Part shown: one piece after another, positions 42,269-52,190 of the stretch
How the letters are laid out: every line of letters begins with the position of its first letter
Numbering within the stretch: the first letter of the stretch is position 1
From: Mariniflexile sp. TRM1-10
Lineage (GTDB): Bacteria; Bacteroidota; Bacteroidia; Flavobacteriales; Flavobacteriaceae
Direction of reading: 5' to 3'
Length of the DNA: 64,000 nt
Assembly: GCF_003425985.1 (NCBI RefSeq)
Contig: NZ_CP022985.1
Span: forward strand, 1,339,501 to 1,403,500
Notes under the pieces: generated by a model
What the model was told of the DNA's origin: nothing
Seen by the model: only the letters and a program-made list of their open reading frames with translations
The model's database searches: none
Made by a program: the position numbers and the translations under genes

Positions 42269-45200
42269 ATGAAAAAAATATTTCAAATATTGTTTTTACT
42301 ACCATTTACTTTTTTTACTGTAAATTTCTATAGCCAAAATGTAGAAACTCAAAATCTAATCAATACACCAAACATCTCATCTCCAAATATATCAGGATTA
42401 ATGAGTTCGGTAGAGGTCCCTGTATCTAATTATAATGGAACCACTAATTTCAATGTTCCTTTATTCAACTTAAAAGAAGGAGACATCAATCATAACATAT
42501 CTATTAATTATTATAGTAATGGTTTAAAGGTGGAACAAGAAGCAACAAATATTGGTTTGGGATGGAATCTTATTGCGGGAGGTGTCATAGAAAGAATTAA
42601 TAATGGTGATGGTTTTAGTTCTCCATATACTATCAACCCTTATGGTGTTCAGCTTGAAAATTTATCATACACATATAACGATCTTTATACTAATATACCT
42701 CAAAGAACCTGTACTTTTTTTAATGATGAAGGAGAGATATATACTTTATCTTATGAAGAGACACAAGATTTATTTGGAGGGCTCCAGTCCAAAGGATTTA
42801 AATACCTCCTTTTTCGATATAGTTTTGGGAATTATAGCGGTAAATTTATCAGGGATAGAAGTGGTAATTTTATTACAATAGACAGGAGTGATATTAGGTT
42901 TGAGAAACTACCAAATGATGGAGGCTATAAAGCAACAACAATTGATGGTACAGTCTATCAATTTACTTTAAATGGGTTCTCAATGGATTCTACTTCATTT
43001 ATAAGATCTAGTGACACGTTCTATTTAACTAAAGTTACTTCACCAACTAATCATGAAATGAATTTTTCGTATGCAGAAAACAATCCAATACCAATTCCTC
43101 ATATATCACAGAGGGTTACGGCTAAGTCATCTGATGCATCTGACTTCTCGGGGAACCTGTTTTCAAGTGTTTCAACCAGTAGCATTAAAGAGTATGATCT
43201 TGTCGAAATCAACACAGAAAACATAAAGGTAAAATTTAATTACGGGACTAGATTAGATATACAAAATGGTAGAAAGCTACTCAATATCCAAGTGTTTAAC
43301 CAAGGTGAAACCTTATCAAAAAAGATTTTTAATTTTAATTATACCTATTTTTTAGGGAATCTTGGTTTTGGCGATTATACCTCCACAGTAAATTTAGGAA
43401 GTTATAATGGTGGGCCTCCTCCAATGAGTACGGATGTTAAATCGAAAAGACTGAAGTTGTTGTCTGTTACGTTTTCTGATGAAATTTCAAATATTGATAA
43501 CAACAACAAATCCTTTAGTTATGAATTTGAATATAATACGGCTCCAGTTCCGTACAAAACATCTTTTGCCCAAGATATTTGGGGATATTTTAATGGTTAT
43601 AATAATCCCAATTTGTTACCAAATTTAAATACTTTGGGATATTATGATGTATTATTTCCTCCTTTTTTTGACAACTCCAACTCCACCGCCTCAAGAAAAG
43701 CCAGAGAAGAGTATGCTAAAGCTGGAGTTCTTTCAAAAATAATTTACCCTACCAAAGGATTTACAGAAATAGAATATGAAGCAAACGAATTCGTTCCTTA
43801 TGCTACTAATACAAGCACATATCAACTTGTAAAAGCAAGCGTGTACGATGTGGGTAGTACAAATGAAAAATCATTAGAGTTTTATATTTCAGAAGAACAT
43901 CCTGCTGTTAAATTAAGTTATCAAATTCTTTGTAGTATAGCTGGGGGACCTTGCGATAATGGTGTTAGCTCATCACCTGTAGAGTGCCCAGATTATTATT
44001 ATTATCCGGCATCCAATGTACATCCTAATGATAACCGTTTATATATAATATTGCAAAAGAAAGTAGGAAGTAATTGGGAAATGGTTCATGAATATAATCG
44101 AACAAGCCCAGAGGTTATCCAATATGCAACCCAAAATAATTTTTGTGGTCTTCTTAAAACCTCCGCATTAACAGAGGGACAATATAGAATAATAGTAAAT
44201 TATCCCGATAATAAAACTGGAGTTTTAGGCGGACCTTGGGCATCTGCTGAAATTGAATATATGAAAGAGGTTCCGGCAACTAGTTATGAGAATAAAGGAG
44301 CCGGTCTTAGAGTAAAATCAATTAAATCATATAGTGCTGATAATAAAATAGCGGAACAAAAGCATTTTCAGTATAAAAATGGAATAATGATAACAAAGCC
44401 TATTTTTTGGAGATTTATGGAAGGCATAGAACGAAATCAGCTTATTATGTACCCTCCTTATCCATTTAGCACACCCCCTAACTGTGACTCAACAGCGGAG
44501 AGTTTTACAGAACTGTGCCCGGAGGGATTTTCAAATAACACTGAAAGTTCATTAGGCTATACCGCTAAAACAATCCTTCAATCAGATGCTACACAGCCTT
44601 TTTCTTATAATGCAAATGGATCGTTAATAGGGTATAGCGAGGTAACAATATTTACAGGTTCAATCGATATATCGACTTCAAACCCTAGTGGTGAAATTAA
44701 ATATAAAAATGGAAAAGAAGTATATAACTATAAAAATAAAGCAGATAAGATACTATATTTTGAATCAATCATTCCTGGAATACCTGGCGCAATGGCAATA
44801 GATAACGGCCTTTTAGAGAAAAAATCTATATACAAAATAATGAATCCAGGTTCGGCTAACTCCATATTATTTCCTACATACAAAGAGACGTATGAATATA
44901 AAGTTGAAGATTTTAGAAATTATTGGGCGTTTATTTTTGATGATTTAAATAGATGGTTAACCTGTTCTGAAGTTAATTCAACAGGCTACTATAATAAACT
45001 TAGGGCTATTCATTTTTATCCTATTAAAGTAGGGAAGGTTTTATTGGACAAAAAAAAGGTAACAGCGTATAATTCTAATGAAGGCATTCCTATTGAGGGA
45101 GTAATAACCGAAACTAATTATAATTATAATTCCAGACATTTGTTAAGTAAAGAGTTTACCAGCAATTCAGTAGGTGAACAAATTAGTATGGAGTATGATT

Positions 45201-45796
45201 ATCCAGAGGATTTGTTAAATGAACCTTGTATAAATAAATTGATCGCACAAAACCGAATTGCGATACCAATTCAAAAGACAACAAAAAAAGATGGTGGAAT
45301 ACTTGCTCAGGAAAAAACGGAGTTCCAATGTCCAGACGATGGCTTAACACTACCAAAGAATATTTTTACAAAAAAAGAAAATTACGATTTCGAAAAAAAG
45401 GTTACTTATGATATGTATGATGACAAAGGCAATCTTCTACAATACACGGTTACAAACAACGTTCCAATATGTTTTATTTGGGGATATAGTAAACAATTTC
45501 CTATAGCTAAAATAGAAGGCGCAACTTATACGCAGATAGAAGGATATGTTGCTGCTTTACAAATAGCAAGTAATAATGGTACATTGGTAAGTGAATCTTT
45601 CAATGCCCTAAGGGATGGTCTTGATGCAGCATTAATTACCACCTATACCTATGAGCCTCTTGTTGGTGTTACTAGTATAACAAGTCCTAATAAATTAGTT
45701 CAATATTATGAATATGACAATTTAGGCAGATTGAAATATACCAAAGATAAAGAAGGCAATATTATAAGTGAGCATAAATACAATTATAAAAACTAA
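42269..45796 (+). CDS. Secreted RHS-repeat protein, first of a pair
   Basis: An 1175-residue protein with a signal peptide (about 1-23). Most of the length is a beta-rich region of wrapping strands (VEVPVSNYNGTTNFNVPLFNLKEG, NISINYYSNGLKVEQEATNIGLGWNL) that resembles the SpvB/RHS shell start. It ends in YD-type repeats: VQYYEYDNLGRLKYTKDKEGNIISEHKYNY. The gene is six bases before the DUF6443 gene, so the two probably form one secreted shell complex. Confidence 0.85.
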   Translation: MKKIFQILFLLPFTFFTVNFYSQNVETQNLINTPNISSPNISGLMSSVEVPVSNYNGTTNFNVPLFNLKEGDINHNISINYYSNGLKVEQEATNIGLGWNLIAGGVIERINNGDGFSSPYTINPYGVQLENLSYTYNDLYTNIPQRTCTFFNDEGEIYTLSYEETQDLFGGLQSKGFKYLLFRYSFGNYSGKFIRDRSGNFITIDRSDIRFEKLPNDGGYKATTIDGTVYQFTLNGFSMDSTSFIRSSDTFYLTKVTSPTNHEMNFSYAENNPIPIPHISQRVTAKSSDASDFSGNLFSSVSTSSIKEYDLVEINTENIKVKFNYGTRLDIQNGRKLLNIQVFNQGETLSKKIFNFNYTYFLGNLGFGDYTSTVNLGSYNGGPPPMSTDVKSKRLKLLSVTFSDEISNIDNNNKSFSYEFEYNTAPVPYKTSFAQDIWGYFNGYNNPNLLPNLNTLGYYDVLFPPFFDNSNSTASRKAREEYAKAGVLSKIIYPTKGFTEIEYEANEFVPYATNTSTYQLVKASVYDVGSTNEKSLEFYISEEHPAVKLSYQILCSIAGGPCDNGVSSSPVECPDYYYYPASNVHPNDNRLYIILQKKVGSNWEMVHEYNRTSPEVIQYATQNNFCGLLKTSALTEGQYRIIVNYPDNKTGVLGGPWASAEIEYMKEVPATSYENKGAGLRVKSIKSYSADNKIAEQKHFQYKNGIMITKPIFWRFMEGIERNQLIMYPPYPFSTPPNCDSTAESFTELCPEGFSNNTESSLGYTAKTILQSDATQPFSYNANGSLIGYSEVTIFTGSIDISTSNPSGEIKYKNGKEVYNYKNKADKILYFESIIPGIPGAMAIDNGLLEKKSIYKIMNPGSANSILFPTYKETYEYKVEDFRNYWAFIFDDLNRWLTCSEVNSTGYYNKLRAIHFYPIKVGKVLLDKKKVTAYNSNEGIPIEGVITETNYNYNSRHLLSKEFTSNSVGEQISMEYDYPEDLLNEPCINKLIAQNRIAIPIQKTTKKDGGILAQEKTEFQCPDDGLTLPKNIFTKKENYDFEKKVTYDMYDDKGNLLQYTVTNNVPICFIWGYSKQFPIAKIEGATYTQIEGYVAALQIASNNGTLVSESFNALRDGLDAALITTYTYEPLVGVTSITSPNKLVQYYEYDNLGRLKYTKDKEGNIISEHKYNYKN

Positions 45797-45802
45797 AGAA
45801 CG

Positions 45803-48800
45803 ATGAAAAAGATATTAATAACCTTAATAGCATTACTTGTTTCATCTTCTATAGTGGCACAAACAAATTCTGAAAACTATATACACACCAAAAACTATCA
45901 AGTAAAAACGCAGGATGGATTGAATACCTTGTCTAATACTTCTCTGACCAATGATGACATAATAGAGACTATTACCTATTATGATGGATTGAATAGACCA
46001 ATACAGGCTATTGCAAGACAAGCAGGTGGTAGTCGTCAAGATATCATCACACCTATTTTATATGATGATTTTGGAAGGCAAGTAAAAACATATTTACCTT
46101 ATGCAAATCCAATACAAACTGTAGGCACATCCTTGGACTATAGAGACCCGACAGCGTTAGTAAATAATCTAAACTTATATTATTTGTCGAAATTTCCTGA
46201 TGATTTAGACATAGGTTTTCCCAATCCTTATTCTGAAAAAGCTTATGAATCTTCTCCTCTTAACAGGGTTTTAAAACAAGCCGCTCCGGGAAAAAATTGG
46301 AGCTTAGGAGAAGGGCATGAAATAAAGTTTAATTATCTATCCAATGACTCACCAACACCACAATTTTTATTAAATGATGATTTTACAATAAATACTAATA
46401 ATTGGTACGCAGTTGGCCCTAGTAATAATTTTTCTATTGAAAATGGAATGTTAAAAGCAACGCCACAATATCCCGGTGAAGGGGTAAAGCATGATATTGC
46501 TGTTATAGAAGGAGAAACTTTATATATTAGTTTTGATTTTAATCAGGGAAGTACAGAAAGGGTTATGTTAAATATTGTAGGCACCACTACACTTGAAGAT
46601 TACCTAACCGATGGAACATATAATATAAAAATCACGGTACCTTCTAATACTACCCAATTAGGATTATATTTTTTAAAACATAATGTGGCTAACAATAGTA
46701 CTTTTAATATAACTAATTTCTTTATTGACAATATTAAAGTTTATAGATTAAATCCTGTTCCAAATTCTGAGGTAAAAGTATTTTCTGTATCACATCCAGA
46801 CAATGATACAGCACAAATAGAATTGGCATTTAATGATTATTATAATTCAAATGAACTATATAAGACCGTTACCAAGGACGAAAACTGGACGGTTGGCACA
46901 AACCATACCACCGAAGAGTTTAAGGACAAGCAGGGACGTGTTATACTGACGCGTACCTATGCAGATGTTTCGGGAGTATCAACACCACACGATACTTATT
47001 ATGTATACGACGAATTTGGCAACCTAACCTATGTGCTACCTCCAAAAGCAGAAGCTGGCACAGCTACGTTAGCAACTATCAACAGTAAATTAAACGATTT
47101 ATGTTATCAATACAAATACGATTATCGTAACCGTTTAATCGAAAAAAGAATTCCAGGTAAAGGGTGGGAATACATTGTCTACGATAAACTAGACCGACCT
47201 GTATTAACACAAGATGCCAATTTAAGAGCTAATAATAAATGGTTATTCACTAAATATGATGCTTTTGGCAGAATAGTTTATACAGGCATTTATCAATATT
47301 CCAGTTTAAAAAGCCAAAGTGAGATGCAAGGTATTTTAGATGCATATTATACAAATACTTCTGCTAATTTATATGAAAGCAAACAAAACTCAGAAGGTAG
47401 TTATCACTATTATGGCAACCAAAGCTTTCCTAACAGCAACATAGAAGTACTTACTGTAAATTATTACGATAATTACAGTTTCAATATACCTACATCTATT
47501 ACTATACCAAGTGAAGTATGGGAAACGGGCGATATAGCTACATATACCAAAAGTTTAGCAACTGCATCTAAAGTTAAAGTTTTAGATACCAATGAATGGA
47601 TAACGACTATAACTGTTTTTAATAAAAAAGCACAACCTATCTGGATAGGAAGTTATAACAGTTATTTAAAAACAACCGATATTGTAAAAAGCAAACCCGA
47701 TTTTATTGGTAAAATATTAAGTACAGTAAGTATACATAGAAAAATAGATGCAGAAGACATTGTAGTGGAAGACACTTTTGAGTACGACCATATGGGCAGG
47801 CTCCTAGCCCAAACTCAAGGTCTTAGGGACTCAGAATTTGATGCTACTATAGATTTAATACTGGACGATACCACTCCCAATAACCAAACAAGCTATATAG
47901 CAAGTACCTCTATAACCTTGAAACCTAATTTTACGGCTTTACCTGGTTTTAGTGCCAAAATAAACTCTGACACCCAAGAAAGAGAGCTTATTGTTTTAAA
48001 CAAATATGACGAGCTCGGGCAATTGGAGAACAAAAAAGTGGGAGGCGTTGCGGCAGGCACCATAGAAAACTCAGCGGGTCTACAAACCATAGATTATACC
48101 TATAACATTCGTGGCTGGTTAAAGCAAATAAACAATCCAACCGCTCTAGGCAACGATTTGTTTGCATTCAAGATTAATTACAATACAAATACACACGGGG
48201 GCACAAATTTATTTAACGGCAACATATCCGAAACCGAATGGAAAACCCAGAACGATAATGTCCTTCGTTGGTACAAATACGGTTATGATGCCCTTAATAG
48301 GATAACAAGTGGTACCAACCCTTCAAACAATAATTATGACCTGGCCAATGTTGCTTATGATAAAAACGGGAACATTACCAATCTTGTGAGACGGGGGCAT
48401 ACCAATAGTGGTGCTACAACTTTCGGCACGATGGATGACCTGACCTATAGTTATCTGGCCAATAGCAACAAACTTATGAGGGTGGCCGATGCGGCACCTA
48501 TAGACCAGTACGGCTTTAAGGATGATGCCCTGAATACGGCCCCAGACTCAGTAGATGATTATTCTTATGACGCTAATGGCAACATGACTAAAGATCTTAA
48601 TAAGCGTATCACCCATATCGAATATAATCACTTAAACTTACCAACCAAAATATATATTAAACAAACTGATAATGAAATTTCTTTAGCCGATAATATTGAG
48701 TATATTTACGATGCTAACGGTATGAAATTGCAAAAGAAAAAGAAAGTTCAAGGAGTTTCCCATGATTACCTAACACAATACGCGGGTAATTTCGTTTATA

Positions 48801-49933
48801 GTGGTACTAGTTATTCTGGAATCTCATTAAAATTCTTTAATCATCCTGAGGGATATGTAGAGCCCAATGAACAAGAATACTTTAATTACGCTTATCAATA
48901 TAAGGATCACTTAGGGAACATCAGGCTTTCTTATAAGGACATGAGTACTACCTCTACGCCTGTATTAGAGATACTGGAGGAGAACAACTACTATCCTTTT
49001 GGACTCAAACACAAGGGGTACAACGGAACCATAAATGGTGTTGACCATCCGTATGGGTTTGGGGGTAAGGAAGAGCAGAACGAGTTCAACAATACGCTTC
49101 AGTGGTTGGACTTTGGGGCAAGGAACTATGATGCTGCACTGGGAAGGTGGATGAATATTGACCCATTAGCTGATATAGCACATAGTATTTCAATTACACC
49201 ATATCATTATGGAGCCAATAATCCAATTGTATTTGTTGACCCAGATGGACAGGATTGGTTTTATTATATGGCGGAAGGAGAAGAAGAAGCAAGCTATCAT
49301 TGGCACAAAGGTAGTGAGTATAACCACAGTTATTCATATACTGATGAAAATGGCGATGAACAAACAAGTAATATAACATTAACAGGAGTTTCCTCGTTTG
49401 TTGGGAAAGACCAAAATGGAGCTATTTATAATTTTAAAAATGATGGAAGTATAGTTCAGTCAGAAGCAACAGAATCAATGTTAAAAGCTGGGGGATTGGA
49501 TACATCATTTTTAGTTGATGTGGTTTCATCGGTAGGTGAAAATGGAAATGAGGTTCAATTAGCTGGAGCTGATGCAGTAGCGTTGGCTGCGACAGCATTT
49601 ATGACTGCCGATGGTGTCGTACTTGATGGGACAGATGCTGCTTGGCCTAAATGGGCAACTTATGCCATGGTTGGTGCTGGGGCTACTTATCTTTTAAATC
49701 AGTCAAAAGCTACATTAAATTTTTCAAAAACAGCTCGTGGAAACCATAGTGATGACGGATTGAGAGACTGGAGTGATGATGAAATTGCTCAAGAAGTAAG
49801 CAAATTAAGCGGACAGCTTAATAAGCAGCAAAAAGCCCTTAAATTAAGACTGCAAAAAGAACAGAAAGTAAGGGGTCAAAGAAACAAACAGAAAAAGGGT
49901 TCTGAAAAAGGGACTGGAACTGGAAGAAAATAA
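45803..49933 (+). CDS. DUF6443/RHS core protein with variable C-terminal domain
   Basis: A 1376-residue secreted protein. A signal peptide (about 1-20) is followed by a DUF6443 region (ETITYYDGLNRPIQAIARQA), and a jelly-roll-like insert at about 190-310. YD repeats follow (YVYDEFGNLTYVLPP, FDAFGRIVYTG-type words), then the RHS core: YQYKDHLGNIRLSY, YYPFGLKHKGYN and LDFGARNYDAALGRWMNIDP. After DPDGQD (about residue 1151) comes a 225-residue variable C-terminal domain, ending with a basic tail rich in KQ (NKQQKALKLRLQKEQKVRGQ). This is the layout of polymorphic toxins, though the tip family is unknown to me. Confidence 0.88.
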   Translation: MKKILITLIALLVSSSIVAQTNSENYIHTKNYQVKTQDGLNTLSNTSLTNDDIIETITYYDGLNRPIQAIARQAGGSRQDIITPILYDDFGRQVKTYLPYANPIQTVGTSLDYRDPTALVNNLNLYYLSKFPDDLDIGFPNPYSEKAYESSPLNRVLKQAAPGKNWSLGEGHEIKFNYLSNDSPTPQFLLNDDFTINTNNWYAVGPSNNFSIENGMLKATPQYPGEGVKHDIAVIEGETLYISFDFNQGSTERVMLNIVGTTTLEDYLTDGTYNIKITVPSNTTQLGLYFLKHNVANNSTFNITNFFIDNIKVYRLNPVPNSEVKVFSVSHPDNDTAQIELAFNDYYNSNELYKTVTKDENWTVGTNHTTEEFKDKQGRVILTRTYADVSGVSTPHDTYYVYDEFGNLTYVLPPKAEAGTATLATINSKLNDLCYQYKYDYRNRLIEKRIPGKGWEYIVYDKLDRPVLTQDANLRANNKWLFTKYDAFGRIVYTGIYQYSSLKSQSEMQGILDAYYTNTSANLYESKQNSEGSYHYYGNQSFPNSNIEVLTVNYYDNYSFNIPTSITIPSEVWETGDIATYTKSLATASKVKVLDTNEWITTITVFNKKAQPIWIGSYNSYLKTTDIVKSKPDFIGKILSTVSIHRKIDAEDIVVEDTFEYDHMGRLLAQTQGLRDSEFDATIDLILDDTTPNNQTSYIASTSITLKPNFTALPGFSAKINSDTQERELIVLNKYDELGQLENKKVGGVAAGTIENSAGLQTIDYTYNIRGWLKQINNPTALGNDLFAFKINYNTNTHGGTNLFNGNISETEWKTQNDNVLRWYKYGYDALNRITSGTNPSNNNYDLANVAYDKNGNITNLVRRGHTNSGATTFGTMDDLTYSYLANSNKLMRVADAAPIDQYGFKDDALNTAPDSVDDYSYDANGNMTKDLNKRITHIEYNHLNLPTKIYIKQTDNEISLADNIEYIYDANGMKLQKKKKVQGVSHDYLTQYAGNFVYSGTSYSGISLKFFNHPEGYVEPNEQEYFNYAYQYKDHLGNIRLSYKDMSTTSTPVLEILEENNYYPFGLKHKGYNGTINGVDHPYGFGGKEEQNEFNNTLQWLDFGARNYDAALGRWMNIDPLADIAHSISITPYHYGANNPIVFVDPDGQDWFYYMAEGEEEASYHWHKGSEYNHSYSYTDENGDEQTSNITLTGVSSFVGKDQNGAIYNFKNDGSIVQSEATESMLKAGGLDTSFLVDVVSSVGENGNEVQLAGADAVALAATAFMTADGVVLDGTDAAWPKWATYAMVGAGATYLLNQSKATLNFSKTARGNHSDDGLRDWSDDEIAQEVSKLSGQLNKQQKALKLRLQKEQKVRGQRNKQKKGSEKGTGTGRK

Positions 49934-49939
49934 ATTATA

Positions 49940-50590
49940 ATGGTGAAGTCTGATTTAATAAAGAAATTTGAAAAATTATCGATGGACGATAAAATTGATT
50001 TTATTGAAGATTATGATATTGTTAATGATTTATCTAATAGACCTTATTTTATTAAGTTCATTAAAAACAACTCTAATAGTAAAGATTATTGGTTTTCTTC
50101 TATCCTTATTGAATTAGCATCTGAAATTAGGGTAGACGATTTAGAATTATTCAATACCTATTTTAAATTTTTATTTGAATCCAAGCATTATTTTATAAAA
50201 TTAAGTGTTTTAGATTTTCAAATTGAGACCTATGATATATATTATGATAAGTTTAAGAACACATACCATAAACTTGAAGAAATATTAGATAAAAAAAATG
50301 AAAGGCTAATAGTTAAGAATCAGATTCTTCTAAATTTAATGATTTATAGTAAGGAGAAAAGGTTGAAATATTTATATCAATTGTTGGATAATTTAAAAAG
50401 GACTTCGGATTATAGAAGTCATTTGAGAGTATATAACACCTTTATAAATTATAATTATTATAATTTTATTACTCCTGATTTCTTAGAACAATTGTTTAGT
50501 ATTTCAGAAAAAAAACGCTTAGGTAAATCAGTATCAGAAAAAATCAGAGAATTAAAAAGTTCAGATATATATGGTAATGTCTCAAATTAG
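49940..50590 (+). CDS. Candidate immunity protein of the RHS system
   Basis: A 216-residue all-helical protein, very AT-rich in codon use, starting 6 bases after the RHS stop. It begins MVKSDLIKKFEKLSMDDKID and contains helix repeats suggestive of a HEAT-like solenoid (LFNTYFKFLFESKHYFIKLS, LLNLMIYSKEKRLKYLYQLL). No signal peptide, so cytoplasmic. Position directly after a polymorphic toxin tip is the classic place for its immunity gene. I find no named family in it. Confidence 0.7.
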   Translation: MVKSDLIKKFEKLSMDDKIDFIEDYDIVNDLSNRPYFIKFIKNNSNSKDYWFSSILIELASEIRVDDLELFNTYFKFLFESKHYFIKLSVLDFQIETYDIYYDKFKNTYHKLEEILDKKNERLIVKNQILLNLMIYSKEKRLKYLYQLLDNLKRTSDYRSHLRVYNTFINYNYYNFITPDFLEQLFSISEKKRLGKSVSEKIRELKSSDIYGNVSN

Positions 50591-50630
50591 TGGTTATACA
50601 ATATTTAAGTCGTAATTATTTAAAAATCCC

Positions 50631-50718
50631 CCCGCTAGCGCGGAAATGTTTTCCGTGCCGTAACGAGTAAGAAATAAAACAAGAGTTAAAAGCCACAACG
50701 TAAAAGTTGTGGCTTTTT
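50631..50718 (+). terminator. Hairpin module 1 with terminator
   Basis: A hairpin region (CCGCTAGCGCGG and GGAAATGTTTTCC) is followed by TAACGAGTAAGAAATAAAA and a strong terminator, AAAAGCCACAAC / GTTGTGGCTTTTT (50688-50718). The same order recurs at 51113-51207. Confidence 0.75.
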
Positions 50719-50881
50719 ACTAGGAAAGATTAGTTGAGGTCGTTTGTGTTACCCTGCTATTCCCAAGCACATTTTAAAACAAGCTGTCCCATATAAGGGA
50801 ACTGGATGAAAATGAAACAGATATACAATAATCTAAGCAGTACTTTTATATATTTAGGGGTGCTGTTTTTTTTGCTAGTGT
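50719..50881. other. Spacer between the immunity gene and the RHS fragment
   Basis: It contains a short open frame from ATG 50806 to TGA 50931 (41 codons, MKMKQIYNNLSSTFIYLG...) with a hydrophobic start, possibly a remnant of a signal peptide. I do not accept it as a gene. Confidence 0.3.
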
Positions 50882-51166
50882 ATGCTTCTGAAGCGAATTT
50901 GGCTTATTTTAGTTATTCTCCAATCAATTGAAAAACTCGCCAACAAGGGGACAACAAGCATTCTGTACAACCATTTAAACTTACCTAAAAAAGTAACCTT
51001 TAGTGGAACAAATAAATTTATTGATTATATTTACGATGCCACAGGCATAAAACTTAAAAAGAAGGTAACGGATGGTACGTCCATTACAGAAACTTTTTAT
51101 GCCCCTGCTAGTCCTCGTATACGCTACCGCTCGTTTTCAACGAGTGGCGGTAAGAGTAAGCAATAA
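50882..51166 (+). pseudogene. Displaced RHS core fragment
   Basis: From about 50940 the translation reads NKGTTSILYNHLNLPKKVTF, then IDYIYDATGIKLKKKV, matching the second RHS protein (HIEYNHLNLPTKIYI, IEYIYDANGMKLQKKK). It is an isolated fragment of an RHS core with no start or end of its own; the last codons (PASPRIRYRSFSTSGGKSK) are translated from the hairpin module. It is likely a leftover from a replaced or recombined C-terminal cassette. Confidence 0.7.
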
Positions 51167-51207
51167 AAAGAGAAGCCACATTTTAGGGATAGAATGTGGT
51201 CTTTTTA
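51113..51207 (+). terminator. Hairpin module 2 with terminator
   Basis: CTACCGCTCGTTTTCAACGAG and GGTAAGAGTAAGCAATAAAA precede a terminator AGCCACATT / AATGTGGTCTTTTT (51173-51207). The order and wording match module 1, so it is a second copy of the same 3' unit. Confidence 0.7.
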
Positions 51208-51425
51208 TACCCTAAAGCGAAGCAACACTTTTAGAAAAGAAACCCTTAAACTTTTTAGAAGTCAGCATCTTGTCGATCAACCTTAAAGATAATGGCTCTG
51301 TCATTGGTATCAAGTTCAGAAATCAAACGATTTGTCGAAATTGATATGGGATTTCAAAAAAGCTTACAGTCAAGGCAATCATCAATCAAATTTAAAAAAG
51401 ATGTGTCTTTAAATTTTAAAGATTC
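51208..51425. other. Intergenic stretch before the pcrB end
   Basis: I see no credible gene. The short frame from 51292 overlaps the end of the converging pcrB and has no family character. No strong dyads were seen. Confidence 0.4.
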
Positions 51426-52157
51426 CTATTTCAAAGCATCAAAAAACGCTTCACCTTCCTCAAAAGCAGTGCCTATAACTACCAAATCGGCACCAGAGTC
51501 ATAGGCATACGCTAGTTGTTGTTTATTTCTAATGCCGCCACCAACAATTAATGGTATTTGCAATTCTTGTTTAACCGACTTAATAATTTCTGAGGACACT
51601 GGATTTTTAGCACCGCTACCCGCTTCTAAGTAGATCAATTTCATTCCCAGCAACTCCCCTGCTTTGGCGGTATCAATTATATTTTGAATAGCTGTTTTGG
51701 CTATTGGTTGTGTCCCCGTAACCCTTTGGACCGCTGTTTTTTTACCGTTTTCAATAAGTATATAACCTGTTGATATAACCTCTAATTTTGTCTTTCGAAG
51801 TTTTGAAATCGACTCAACTTGCTTTCCTATTAAATAATCGGGGTTTCTACCGGAAATTAAACTTAAAAACAACAATCCATCGGCATGGTTTGTAATTTGA
51901 GTAACATCTCCCGGAAATAATATGACAGGAAGCGTCGTTTGCTTTTTTATTTCGGCAACTAAAATATGGGTAACGCCTTCTTCAACCGTACTACCTCCAA
52001 CAAAAATATGGGTTACTATAGAGGCATTAACTTTACCTAGAAAAAATTTAGTATTCTCAACGGAGAACTTATCGGGGTCTATTAAAACAGCTAAAAGTTT
52101 CTCTTTAGTAGCAATCGATTTTAATATGCTTTGGTATATATTTCTCATTTCTGCCAC
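51426..52157 (-). CDS. pcrB: Geranylgeranylglyceryl-phosphate synthase family protein (PcrB)
   Basis: A 243-residue TIM-barrel prenyltransferase joining a polyprenyl diphosphate to glycerol 1-phosphate. Signatures are LAVLIDPDKF, HIFVGGSTVEEG, LFPGDVTQI, LLFLSLISGRNPDYLIGK and IVGGGIRNKQQL, with the phosphate loop GADLVVIGTAFEEG. It belongs to the Bacteroidota group II enzymes, for which geranylgeranyl or longer chains are known; the chain length here is not readable. The true start may be the ATG three codons later (MRNIYQ). Confidence 0.92.
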   Translation of the reverse strand: MAEMRNIYQSILKSIATKEKLLAVLIDPDKFSVENTKFFLGKVNASIVTHIFVGGSTVEEGVTHILVAEIKKQTTLPVILFPGDVTQITNHADGLLFLSLISGRNPDYLIGKQVESISKLRKTKLEVISTGYILIENGKKTAVQRVTGTQPIAKTAIQNIIDTAKAGELLGMKLIYLEAGSGAKNPVSSEIIKSVKQELQIPLIVGGGIRNKQQLAYAYDSGADLVVIGTAFEEGEAFFDALK

Positions 52158-52190
52158 GAATACATAAATATGATCTTAAAATGGTTTGTT

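Noticed and set aside
50806..50931. Small signal-peptide ORF of 41 codons
   Set aside because: It overlaps the RHS fragment region, has no family features and is most likely chance or remnant.
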